DNA from: Guadua angustifolia
Lineage: Eukaryota > Streptophyta > Magnoliopsida > Poales > Poaceae
Assembly: GCA_036346375.1 (NCBI GenBank)
Contig: CM070512.1
Span: 39,168,466 to 39,232,465, forward strand
Length of the DNA stretch: 64,000 bases
Reading direction: 5' to 3'
In this document: piece by piece, positions 11,429-21,944 of the stretch
How positions within the stretch are numbered: the first letter of the stretch is position 1
How the letters are laid out: every line of letters begins with the position of its first letter
Program-made: the position numbers and the translations under genes
Notes under the pieces: model-generated
What the model was told of the DNA's origin: nothing
Database searches by the model: none
The model's input: the letters and a program-made list of their open reading frames with translations, nothing else

Positions 11429-14400
11429 TCACATGGGATCCAACTCTAGATTTTCGACTAAGGCAGCGGAGGTATCCCTAACCTCGTCAAGAAGAGCAAG
11501 GGCTTGATCGTCATCAACGGTGCAAGCGAAGCCCTCCCTGATAGCTTCGAGCTCCACCCGCGGGTACAAGGACTTCACGATGGCCAGAGCTTGACTGGCG
11601 CTCATGATGGCCGTCTCCTTCAGGTACGCTACCAGCTTCTTAGGCCCCTCCGCCAGCCGCTAGATGGTGAAATCCACATCGCAGGCTCGTGCCATGGCCC
11701 AAATTGTTAGGACTCGTGGATTCGAGCAACACCCTGAGCCTTCCTGGAGCTTGCTGACTCGCACCTCAGTGGATCTAATCTTTTCATCAAGGACGTGATA
11801 CTGAGCCTATGACTTGGCCCGGTATTCTGCAAAACCAGTCGAATTAGCCCAAAGACGCTAAAAAGCACAAGCAGGGACAAAAGGCGAGTCGGGAGCCAAC
11901 CTTCCAGCTCTACTTCCATCTTGCTTGTCTTGGTTCGGGTGTCCTTCTTAGACTTCTTCAGTTCGTCGACCCGCTTTTCGGCAGACTCGAGCTTTCCTTG
12001 AAGATCTGCAATGGCGAAGACCGAAGTCAAGATAGGAAGAACGAGTTAGGGAGCAGAAAACTCAAAAGGTAATCCAAGGCAGTCGGACAAGGGGGTTACC
12101 GCTAAGAGAGCTTGTTAGGCTCAGCTTATCTGCCTCGAAGGCCAGAACCTAGGCCCGGAGCCTCTCTAGCTCCTCCCGGTTCTCGACCCGGGCCCTGCCG
12201 AGCTGCTCCTGTAGCTCGACACGGACCCGCTGGACCTCGGCCTCATATTCCTTCCTCATCTTGGTCTTTGGGAGTATCTCCCGGAGAAGGGTGTTCCTTT
12301 GCTTGGCGCGCTCTGCCAGACGCTGAAGGCAACAAAATGAATGATAAAGCTACACTATGTAGCAAAGACAAAAAGAAGAGGACTTCTAAACAACTCGGCA
12401 CAAGCAACTTAGTGAGCAAATCGAGAGCAACCATAGGCGTGGTCGCGGAACTCCTCCCACTCCTTATCCTCGCCTTCGTCGTCATAAGCTGTCCACTCAC
12501 CATACTCGTCGAAGAACGCAAGCCGCACCGGAGACCTCAGGCGTGGAGGCCGAGGGAGTTCTTCCAGCAGAGGCGAAGATCGGGCGGCAGGCCTAAAAGG
12601 CACCACTCAGCCAGTCGGCTTGGGAGGAGTACGCTTCGGGGGGCTACCCGGACTGGGGTTGGCCTCGATGACCCGGGCCGCTGGAGCGGCCAGGGGAGTT
12701 GTTGTTGTCGGCTCTGGGGCCACTTTGGGGGCGGCAGGTGCGGCATCGGTCGACGCTTCAGTTTCAGGTCGGTTCGGGGAATCTTCAGCAGCAGCCTCCT
12801 TGGGCTCCTCGCGTGGCATGTCCACGGGAACCTCGTTGACAGGATTCCCAGAGAGAAGAAGCAGTCAGAGCTTGACCCGGAAAAGCAAAAGGAGGAGCTA
12901 ACAAGGAAACCAACCTGTTGGATCGCGTTATCTTTATCCCCAAGCCCCTCTGAGTAGATGGTCCGCCGGTGGAAGAACCTGGCCGTACGCGGGGCGCAGG
13001 TGTGGAGTATATGGACCTGTATTCTGCATGGCGGTCGCGAGGACCACCCAGAGGGGATGGGCCAAGCCGACTACATGAAGATAGGTATTGCTCAGAGGCA
13101 GCCGCCATGCGCAACAAGGAAACCTCAAGATGGAAACCAACCTCGCTTAGGAGGATACAATTGTAATCCTAACTGCTATCATGTTTAACTGATAAGGAAA
13201 GAGATACAATCTCCACCTTGTAACCGATTAGGACTCTCCTTTGTAACCGCCCTCCTCCGCTATATAAAGGGGGGTTGGGGAGGAGGAGAGGAGGACCAGA
13301 AGACAATCTCATCAGCTATTAGCTAGCCACACATAATTCCAGAGCACAGGACTAGGGTATTATCTCCTCCGTGAGAGCCCCAACTCAGATAATTTCCGTG
13401 TCTTGTGCTACCATCGAGTTCTTGATCCAAACAAGATAGCCCCATATTAATTATTGTCGGAATAAACGCCGATGAGGGGGCGAGGGCTTTAACCGAAGCT
13501 TCGGGGAGGTGATGCCACATCGACCGCATCGGGTCGGGCTCGGGAATCCTCGTGTTTCGGACCAGCTTGATGACGAGGAAGTCATCGAAGGGCACGCGCA
13601 CCACTGGTCTCGAACTCGCCCCCAACAGCACACGTTGGCTGCCGACTGCTTCCTCTTCTCCTTAGGTTCATAGACAGTCGGGCGTTTCCCCTTTCCCAAG
13701 GGGTCTTCAGCTTCGGCCGTCTTGTCCTTCTTAGCACTCGGAGCCGAGGGTGAGGCGCTAGCACGGTGTTTCCGCTTGGCACCCTTATGCTGAGGAAATT
13801 CGGGCAGCGGCGCATCAGAGAAGAAGGCGTCGCGACACTATTAGCACAAGTATCAAACACATGTTTAATTGCAGGAACTCAAGAGCCAGAAAAGCTAATC
13901 GCGGAAGATAAGACAACATCTTACTGGAGGCAGAGGATTTGTTTTGTTGAAGGGCTTCGGGCACCCAGTATTGGCGATTTGGATGCCCTGAACGAAGAAA
14001 TCGCCCAGGCGTCTAAGAAGAGCGTCCCTGGGAATCAGTTCAGGGACTTCCCGCGTGGCATCGCGTTCTCCTTCATAGTCGTACCCAAGATGGACCCGCT
14101 CCTTCAGGGGCTGCACTTGACGAAGGCCGAAATTGAGGATGATCGCAACTCTAGTTAATCCGCCTTCCTTTAGTTTAGTGATCATCCCCATGAGCTCCTC
14201 CACCTGGTCCGCCTCGCCGGTCGAAGGAAGCAAAGTCCACCCAAGGAAGGTCATGACTCCTAAAAGAAGGAAGAGAAGGTTTGGGGTTGGCACAGTAAAA
14301 TCATTCCTGGTGCTAGCCCTTGTTCGAGGTTTTGAAAGTAATAGCAAAATAGGCCTTCTTCAAGCCGCCCTCACCGAATCCAAATACCCAACTGCTGGGG

Positions 14401-14638
14401 AGAATTCTTGTTTGGGAAGGGCTTGAGAAGGAAGAGATAGCGAAAAAGATCAAAATGCGGGTGAATGCCAAGGAAGGCCTCGCAGAGGTGAACAAAGACA
14501 ACAATCTGAAGAATGAAATTGGGATTGAGATGGGTCAATTCAATTTCATAAAAGTGAAGAAGACCACGAAGAAAAGCGCAGGCAGGAATCCTTGGCTAAG
14601 GCTGATGAAGGAGCGTCTTTGGAGGAGGGAGAAGACAT
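11429..14638 (-). pseudogene. Antisense PF04195-type ('putative gypsy type transposon') gene, interrupted
   Basis: Minus-strand coding text runs from an ATG at 14638 (MSSPSSKDAPSSALAKD) to a TGA at 11429. The N-terminal part reads VVFVHLCEAFLGIHPHF and later RQVQPLKERVHLGYDYEGE, characteristic of the plant domain Pfam names 'putative gypsy type transposon' (PF04195). A Pro/Ala-rich linker follows (12825-12607), then coiled-coil text (MRKEYEAEVQRVRVELQEQL near 12260; DLQGKLESAEKRVDELKKS near 12010), and a C-terminal block (LAIVKSLYPRVELEAIREGF near 11600). Several frame changes may be introns or decay. An unrelated LTR sits in the middle (13001-13474). The function is unknown; this antisense gene is a hallmark of Grande/RIRE2-type elements. 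Confidence 0.65.
13001..13474 (+). mobile_element. Solo LTR inside the antisense gene
   Basis: A 474-bp LTR starting TGTGGAGTATATGG and ending AATAAACGCCGA. It has the lineage's conserved R-U5 block (CAGGACTAGGGTATTATCTCC) and a TATA box (CTATATAAAGGG near 13261). Its U3 matches the left LTR of the minus-strand element (35200-35679) much better than the LTRs of its host element. Coding text of the antisense gene lies on both sides, so it is an insertion or a conversion relic. No clean 5-bp duplication could be assigned. Confidence 0.75.
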
Positions 14639-14793
14639 CTTATTGGCGAAAGAACTTGCGATTGCGTCGGATTGGGATGGCGAAAGATGCTAACCCTAGC
14701 GGCGGAAATCGCAGGAGAAGCGTTGAAAATGAGAAGACGAAGGGGCAAATGATAATAGTGCGCATAAAGCTGTTTCATTCACACCTAGTCTCA

Positions 14794-14801
14794 TATTTAT
14801 A
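14794..14801 (-). promoter_or_regulatory. TATA box for the antisense PF04195-type gene
   Basis: Minus-strand TATAAATA lies about 160 bp upstream of the candidate start codon at 14638, inside CTCCCTATAAATATGA. Its spacing to the ATG fits a plant promoter with a leader of about 130 nt. Confidence 0.5.
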
Positions 14802-15469
14802 GGGAGTGATGCGAACTTTCGCCTTGAGCAGGAAAACGCTTCGCCTTCCGCATATCTTGGGGTTGCCCTAGGGCGCACCTCAAGATGGGCCTGCGCCTGT
14901 GGCCATGTGCAGTGAATCACTGTACACAGACACAATTGGGCCGGATTTGATTTGGGATACGGTGCGCCCCATGATGGGCCAAAAGCCAATGACCACGTCA
15001 GACGGGATTTGGGTACCTTCCAAATTAAAACATCCACTTATGATATGCCTCATGTCAGGTCGCATGTTGGATACCATTCAAAATAGGATCAGATATCGTA
15101 AAGATGGTTTAAAACATATATTCCAAAGGTATGCCTCATAATGGGTCATTAGCCGTATGCTGCAAAGAGCAGATGCGAGTACCGCTTGGATAAGTTATGG
15201 TATGCCTCATGATAGGCCAAAAGCTGTGCGCCCTGGCACACAGGTACCACTCGGCTAAAGGCCAACGTAAATGGAGATGTACTCTATGACGAGATGTGTG
15301 CTAGCCCAATAAATTGGGCCGGGAACCACTTGGAATGTTTACACGTGGAACTTTATTGAGTCCTTCACGACCTCCTTGCCTACAACGAAGCACTCAGCTG
15401 GGTGGAAAACCAGTCGGGAAGTCCTGACAATAAGAGGGCAATCCGATCTCAAAGCACTCGGGGGACTAC
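14802..15469. other. 3' untranslated part of the RIRE2-like element with polypurine tract
   Basis: This is non-coding. A motif of the form GATGGGCC / ATGCCTCATGATGGGCCAAAAGC recurs near 14970, 15130 and 15210. The end AAAGCACTCGGGGGACTAC (15451-15469), adjoining the LTR, serves as the polypurine tract for plus-strand priming. Confidence 0.6.
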
Positions 15470-15937
15470 TGTGGATTATACACACCACGGGTATCTGCAA
15501 GACAGGCCCGCGAGGCCCAGATAAACAACACTGGGTCGGGCCGGCTGCAGAGAAACATAAGCTGCCAGGGATGCGCTAAAGTGTGCGAGATAAGGAAACC
15601 TTGAAGATAGCAACCGATCCGAATTAGGTAGGATACATTATAATCTAAACCATTGCCAAACGGTTAGGTATAGGAGATATAGTCTCTACTTTGTATCCGA
15701 CCCGGACTCACTTTTGTAACCGCCCTCCTCTGCTATATAAAGGGAGGGGCCAGGGAACATCAACACATGATCTCATCAGCAAATTAGCAAGCCACATATA
15801 ATTCCAAAGCAAAGGATTAGGGTATTATCTCCTCCGCAAGAGCCCGAACCTGGGTAATTCTCTTGTCTTGTGTTACCAACAAGTTTGGATCCAGCGCCTA
15901 GTCCCGTTTTCATTATTGCCGACAATAAACGTCAACA
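15470..15937 (+). repeat. 3' LTR of the RIRE2-like element
   Basis: 468 bp, the same length as the 5' LTR, with TG...CA ends. It is followed by the CTATT target duplication (15938-15942) and then by the continuation of tandem copy A (GAATGTAGGAAA-TTAGCATATGG, compare 29272-29300). Confidence 0.92.
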
Positions 15938-15970
15938 CTATTGAATGTAGGAAATTAGCATATGGATCAA

Positions 15971-16184
15971 GAACCGAGTCTCGCTCAGTTGGCTTGAGTG
16001 CCAGTAGAGCATTCGACCTGCCTATTTTTGACTCCAGTTGCTCGGGTATACGCATGTGTATGCATTCATCGAAAAATAGGTTTCCTAGTATCTGTAGACA
16101 CCTGTGTGTGTGTGTGTGTGTATATATATAAGTGTGTTACGTAAGTGTGATGTGGCAGATTGTATGCATAGCCTTGTAAAAAAA
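15971..16184 (+). mobile_element. tRNA-derived SINE in tandem copy A
   Basis: It matches the SINE at 29301-29497 base by base over the head (CTCAGTTGGCTTGAGTGCCAGTAGAGC), including the A-box-like segment and the B-box-like TTTGACTCC. A TG/TA microsatellite (16104-16131) has expanded in the tail. The 5' target copy ATTAGCATATGGATCAA precedes it; the 3' copy (GTAGCATA) was cut by the copia insertion at 16194 and resumes at 28014. Confidence 0.75.
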
Positions 16185-16193
16185 GGTAGCATA

Positions 16194-16434
16194 TGTTATG
16201 AGATAAGAACTCTAAACCGTATCCAGTTTAGACTCTATCTCTTTATGGTGTGATCGAATCCAAACTCCTCTCTCGTACTGCTATATATATTGGATGCTTC
16301 CCATTGTAAAACGAGGAATCAATAAAAAGAGAGAGATTTCCACCTATATTGTGTGTGCCTTTACGTTCTTGCTCTTGGGATTGCATCTACGAATTCGGTG
16401 ATTGATTGTGGGAGATCGACTACGTTTTACAACA
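16194..16434 (+). repeat. 5' LTR of the copia element
   Basis: 241 bp, TGTTATGAGATAAG to TTTTACAACA. It is followed by CGTTATCAGCACGAG, a sequence commonly found at the primer-binding position of plant copia elements. Confidence 0.9.
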
Positions 16435-16704
16435 CGTTATCAGCACGAGTCTCTACCACAAGAAGGAGGATTGTCGATTACAACGAACGATCTACTACCG
16501 GCGATTGATCGCCCGATCTGATCTGCAATCAACTCGCCATCACGCTGGCATCCACTCAGATTGCCGAAAAAGTCTTACGCGACTCTATCCTACGCGATAG
16601 TCTACAAAATTTTCCCTACAGGTCGAATCAAGGTATTAAATTGGTATGATCTTGCGATCGATTCAGTAGATCAGTTTTTCGCCACCGCGTCAGGCATCTA
16701 CGGG

Positions 16705-18415
16705 CCCCTTTGCAGCTAGTGCGTGGGAAAGAATCAAGTATTTCCCATCTGCGAAAATTTAGTTGTACTGTATACGTGCCAATCTCTCCACCACAACGTA
16801 CCACCATGGGACCTCACCGGAAGTTGGCGATCTATGTAGGTTATGAATCTCCGTCAATAATTAAATACCTAGAGCCTATGATAGGGGATCTGTTCACGGC
16901 TCGGTACGCTGATTCTATTTTTGATGAGGACAATTTCCTGGCATTAGGGAGAGATAAGTACCACATCGAAGAATGCCAGGAAATAGATTGGAATGCCACT
17001 GGTATTCAGTCCTTAGACCCACGATTAAAGAAGCCGAACATGAAGTTCGGAGAATAATAAGTCTGCAACAAATAGCCGATAACCTACCAAATGCCTTCAC
17101 TGATCATAAGGAAGTGACAAAATCTCATATACCTACAGTAAATGCACTTGAAAGAGTGGAAATACCCTAAAAGGTTATTGAACCCACTCTTGCCCTCGTG
17201 ACAAAAAGAGGGGAGGCCTCTGTGCACGGACTCACTCATGGAGACGCCCGCAGTAAACGGATTTAATCGAGCAAATGAGATCACTACTGGAGACAGTTGA
17301 AGAAGCTCAACCTGTTGTTGAGAAAATCCCTGAAGTGAGCCATCCTGAAGATGGTAATCTCTCTGAAGTGAGCCATCCTGAAGATGAAAATCCTAGTGAA
17401 CATTTGCGCGCACAATTTGACGCTGGGAAGTCGGAACACCCGGACTCCTTCGTTGTGGGAAATCACGAGGGGCTGGAATAAATGAATGAAAAATACCCAC
17501 CAATTATGTGGATTCAGGAGAATTATATAAAAGAAAGACTACAATTGTCGACATTTATTTCGCCTCCAAAATTGCTAAAACTCTTGAACTGGATCCGAAC
17601 CAAAGTCCATGGCAGGTGCCGAAGCGCCGATTGGGTCAAATGAAAAGAAGCAATTGAGGCGAATTGCACTCGCTAATAAAAGGAAAGTATTCGGTCCCGT
17701 TGACTGCACACCTCCTAAAGTGTTCCTCAGAGGATCAAAATGGGTTTTCATTCGAAAGAAAATGAAAACAACAAGGTGGTGAGATATAAAGCGAGGCTTG
17801 TAGCACAAGGATTCACGCAGAGACCCGGCATCGATTACGATGAAACATATTCTCCTGTAATGAGTGGAATAACGTTCCGATATCTAATATCAATGGCAGC
17901 TGGCTTAAATTTAGAAATGTAGTTGATGGATGTGGTGACCGCATATCTATATGGGTCGCTAGATTCAAACATTTATATGAGAGTCCTTGAAGGAGTCAAA
18001 GTCCCGAATCCTAATAATCGCAACATGTATAGCGTCAAACTACAGAGATCGCTATACGGGTTAAAACAGTCGGGAAGAATGTGGTATAACTGGCTTAGTG
18101 AGTTCCTCCTGAAGAAGGGATACTCCAATAATGATGATTGTCCTTGTGTGTTCATAAAAAATCCTAGAATGGATTATGTGTCATCTCAGTGTATGTCGAT
18201 GATCTGAATATCATCGGAACTACAGAGGAGATAAAAGAAACAAGTACTTACCTCATGACGGAGTTTGAGTTGAAAGATTTAGGTAAAACCAAATTTTGCT
18301 TGGGCCTGCAGCTAGAGCATTTCCTAGAAGGAATTCTTGTTCACTAGTCTTCCTATACCCAGAAGGTATTGGAGAGATTTAATATAGATAAATCGCATCC
18401 CTTGAAATGGTCTTT
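16705..18415 (+). pseudogene. pol: Copia integrase tail and reverse transcriptase, decayed
   Basis: 16710-17057 encodes the integrase C-terminal region (SPLQLVRGKE, MGPHRKLAIYVGYESPSIIKYLEP). The linker to about 17600 has two copies of a short Glu-rich segment (EVSHPEDGN/EVSHPEDEN). Reverse transcriptase follows: YKARLVAQGFTQRPGIDYDET (17785-17850), a TAG in frame at 17920, LMDVVTAYLYG, SLYGLKQSGRMWYNW (18048-18095) and, after a frameshift, VYVDDLNIIG (18188-18217) with the catalytic DD. It stops at 18415, where foreign DNA begins, inside the motif after LERFNIDKSHPL. Confidence 0.85.
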
Positions 18416-19780
18416 GTTGGGAATGAGTTTCCCCTCTTCTCTTTAAGAGATTGTGTGTTGATTGTGGGTTCGGATGTCGGGTTTGAGAATCGAGTTCCTC
18501 TTCCCAAGTGTTGATTTTGGTGTTGTACGCAGTTTTGCTTTGATGACAACAAGTTAAGTTGTTTTGGTTATTAAGAGCTTCTGTCAAAGAGAGTTGCGTG
18601 GAGTCTCTCTTTATCTTGAGTGCTCCCCGGTGTAAATTTTAACGCGTCGATCTGAAAATGATAAATGTGGTTCTTGAGATGTTCGAGATTTGAATTTGCC
18701 CTTGTAATTTGGCTTAGGAAAGGAAATAGAGCAATCATGGGTTTTTGTTAAATTTTCTCCAAGGTGATGTATGTGGTTTATTGGTTTAAAGAGAATTGTA
18801 TCTCTTTTGCATTATAGCTGGAGTTAAAGATTGTGATTGTTTGTGGTGTCGTGTTGAGTATAGTAAGGATTTATACTCTTGGGTTTGATTATGTGAGTGA
18901 AAGATTGTAAGGGCGAGACCTCTATAAGAAAAGAACTAAGTGTAGTTTAGTGTTGATTTGCGATCCTAGCATGGGCTAAGCGTTGATCTCAAGCAGTTTA
19001 AAGTTGGATTATGATGGAGCCTTGTGATGTCGATTCAAATTCCTTTGGGTGGAATCAGTCGCTAAATGTTTTATTTCCGTAAGTTGTCGGAACCCTTGGT
19101 GTTATGGGTTAGACTCAATGTGGGTCAGTCGGAAATGGATGGTTCGGTTGCAAACCTTTTCGTTGAGTGATTGTCTCGCTGTGAGAGACAAGTTTGGAAG
19201 AAGGTCAAGTTCGATTTTGTATTGTGAGGGAATTTGATTGTTGCCATGTGGGGCTAATCAATTTAATAGTAAAGAATGATTTTTGACCCTGTTGCAAGAT
19301 AAAAGTCGTGTTTTAGTTCCTAGAGGATCCCGTGTTAATTGGTTAGAAATAGTGGTATATTGATTCTGTTAGAAGTGTTAATGGTTATGTGGCTATGAAG
19401 GTTAGTGTTGAGGAGAAATGTGAATCGTGGTTTCCTTGTTCTTAGGGATTTGGGTTTAGAACCTCAACTATTCAATCGAATAGAATTCATGATGTGCTTA
19501 ATAGAATGTTGTGGCTTGTGTTAATCGATTATCATGAGTTGTTGGTTGGTGGTATGAATTGGGAATTTGGTCATGCTTCGGGTCTAATAGCGTCTGCGTG
19601 TGGATGATGTGAATTCCCAAGTGGTAAGGAGGTGACTTGAATTTTGGAGTCTGGTGTGTAGGAAGTTCACAACCTTGCTCTTTTGGATGTTTTCGCTTTA
19701 TCAGTCGATTCCTGTTGTTCTTGTTGGAGTTCTTGTGGTGGTCAGAATTCGAGGTCGAATTCTGTAAAAGGGGGGAAGAG
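18416..19780 (+). mobile_element. 3' internal remnant of a Tekay/Del-like Ty3 element
   Basis: Non-coding, T/G-rich sequence between the interrupted copia reverse transcriptase and a long LTR. It ends in a polypurine run AAAAGGGGGGAAGAG (19766-19780) directly before an LTR starting TGTAATACC, the arrangement expected for the 3' end of a Ty3 internal region. No 5' LTR is present: the copia frame stops at 18415, and about 75-90 bp of copia coding expected before YLSAIG is missing, so a deletion removed the left part. Confidence 0.6.
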
Positions 19781-21474
19781 TGTAATACCACAAATCTCTT
19801 TTGCTAGGGTTTTCGGCCGGTAATTATTCCACCTTCGTGATTCAGGGATTTGTATTTGGGAGAAAATATTGATTGCTGCGTTTTCGAAGCTTTTAGAAAA
19901 AGGTTTTGGTTGTTGCGCTAATTTTTCGCTTGAAGTATCTTTTGAGCCGCTTTTGTTTGGCATGTATTTTCTCGTCAATCGTCATTTCGCCAAGAATTTA
20001 ATAGTTTGGTTCGCTAATAATTAAAGTTGGATTTTTGTTTGTAAGAGAGGGTTTTTGGGATTTCACCTCCCTCACCGATTTCTCTCCTTCCTTATTGTGT
20101 GGTTGACATTGCTTGGGCCCAAGATGTGCCGAATTCTTTTCCTTCTTTTCCTTCTTTCATTTTTTCTCGGTGTCTCGGCCGAACCAAACTCCGGCGCTTG
20201 CTCATGCGCTGCATCGCCCATCCGACTCCAAACACTGGCCTTCCTCCCGCCGCTCTCTCCGGGCGCCTTCTCCTCAAGGCCTCTCCAAGCAAAGAAGAAG
20301 CAGCACTTTGGATCGGTGATGTCTCCTCTCCTGGCCGTCAGCCCCTCCGCCGCCAGCTCTGCCAGCCCGCCCAACTCCCGCAGACTCCGTGAGCCCCTCT
20401 CCCCGGCCGAGGCCCTCCTCCACCTCCCTTCCTCCATGAGTAAGAGATTGAAGGTAAAACCCTAGAAATTTTGGGGGTGAGATTTCTTGCATGCATGGTG
20501 TTTGATGAAATGCCTAGCTAGGGTTCTTGTTTTGCAATGTATTTAGTTGAGGGATTGAGAGACTAGAGTGATTTGAAATTTCAGTTTCGAGCAGATTTTT
20601 GCCTCCTGTTAGAGCTGCTGTTTGAAAATTCTCCAAGCATTTCTTGGGGGTTTGGCTATAACAAAAGTTGTAGATAATTGAATTACCTTTCAATAGAGAC
20701 TGAAATCATCAAGTTTCTTTTAGCCATTTAAAAGTTATGACTATTTTACCAAGTGCTGCCCCGGGTTGGCAGATTTCTGTTTTCGGTTTTAGGAGTAGGG
20801 TGCTGGCCAACTTAGTTATGAGTCTTGCGTTGAATTGTGGGTGTGTTTTTGAGTGGATTATATCCATGTGCAGGTGGTGTGACCCGGGGTGGTAATCTCG
20901 CCTCGCCACACCGCCTCGAGAAGTTGAAGGCAAGTGTATTGTCTTCGTTGTGGCTTAGGTGGCCATTTGGTTTTGCAAGCATATAATTATCTATGTGTTA
21001 TTTTAATATTTTCATGTTTGATTTTGCTTGCGATGTGATGAATGGAAATGGTTAATTGGTTATGCTATCGCTCAAACCTAGATTATAAGAAGTGCATCAA
21101 TGTTTGTTTGTTTGTTATGTGTGTTGATTGACTAATCATATGCCTTGTCAATATGCCATGTGTTACATTTTATATATGCCTTGATGATGCTCCCTAGTAT
21201 GATTAGGCTAATGGGAACATAGAAGATATAAGATTTGCGTTATGAAAATAGCTCTAATTGTGGTCATGATATGCGATTGTATGTTAAGTGAGTGTTCGAT
21301 ATATGTGACCTTATGGATATGAAAGTTGAGATATCATACTATTGTTACTCGTATGATAGGATAATGTGAATAATGAAGTAATGAGGTTTGATTAATAAGA
21401 ATGGATGATTTGGTGATCATGAAAATGGATTATGACCGTGAACGGGTGTAGTAATGATATTGGTGACTATGTAG

Positions 21475-21640
21475 ATATGAGTGTCGAGAATATGCAAATG
21501 AATGTTGGGAATATGAATATGAATGATGAGAACATGAATATGAGAGTTGAGAATATGAATATGAGTGATGAGAATATGAATATGAATGTTGGGAATGCGG
21601 ATATGAGTATTGAGAATATGGAAATGAATGTGAGGAATGG
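21475..21640 (+). repeat. 21-bp tandem repeat in the long LTR
   Basis: About eight imperfect copies of a 21-bp unit (GAGAATATGAATATGAGTGAT). The reading frame over it (NMNMSDE repeats) is a by-product of the multiple-of-three period and not evidence of a gene. Confidence 0.85.
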
Positions 21641-21944
21641 CATTTGCATATGTGCATTCATGAATTGTATTGAGCAGTATGTGAGAAAGTTATACTGAAG
21701 TATAACTAATCCGAGTGCTCGGAGTTCCTACTCAGAGTCCCATCTAATCGGGCGTGGATGGGAGCGGTAGCAGCGAGGACCCGCTACTAGGTAGCGGCAA
21801 GCCTGCTTAAGGTGCCCTTCCACGGATGGTTGGGTTTTGAGGGCACGACGACGGTGGTGCTCGCAATACCGTATTTGCTAAAAAGAGGAGATGAGTCATG
21901 CATGATGCATCATATGCATGAGAAGGCATCATATACATGAGAAG

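Larger units (their letters stand above)
4046..15937 (+). mobile_element. RIRE2/Grande-like Ty3 LTR retrotransposon, complete but decayed
   Basis: An 11.9-kb element bounded by TG...CA LTRs and a perfect 5-bp target duplication, CTATT, at 4041-4045 and 15938-15942. Order: LTR, primer site, gag, protease, reverse transcriptase, RNase H, integrase, then 5.1 kb of extra 3' sequence with two antisense genes, a polypurine tract (AAAGCACTCGGGGGACTAC, 15451-15469) and the 3' LTR. The order RT-RH-IN and integrase text such as TDNGTQFRGEEF put it in Ty3. The long 3' region with antisense genes and the LTR length fit the Tat lineage (RIRE2, Grande). Both strands of coding carry stops and frameshifts, so it is not autonomous. 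Confidence 0.9.

Noticed and set aside
12112..12957. 281-codon plus-strand frame in the Ty3 3' region
   Set aside because: The minus strand over the same stretch carries coiled-coil and Pro/Ala-rich text continuous with the antisense PF04195-type gene; the plus frame is its shadow.
20055..20465. 136-codon frame with a hydrophobic start
   Set aside because: It lies in the leader-like C/T-rich part of a long Ty3 LTR, overlaps equally long frames on the other strand and has no counterpart in the sister LTR's inverted region.
21430..21698. Met/Asn-rich repeat protein
   Set aside because: A 21-bp tandem repeat in an LTR produces the pattern in every frame that avoids stops.
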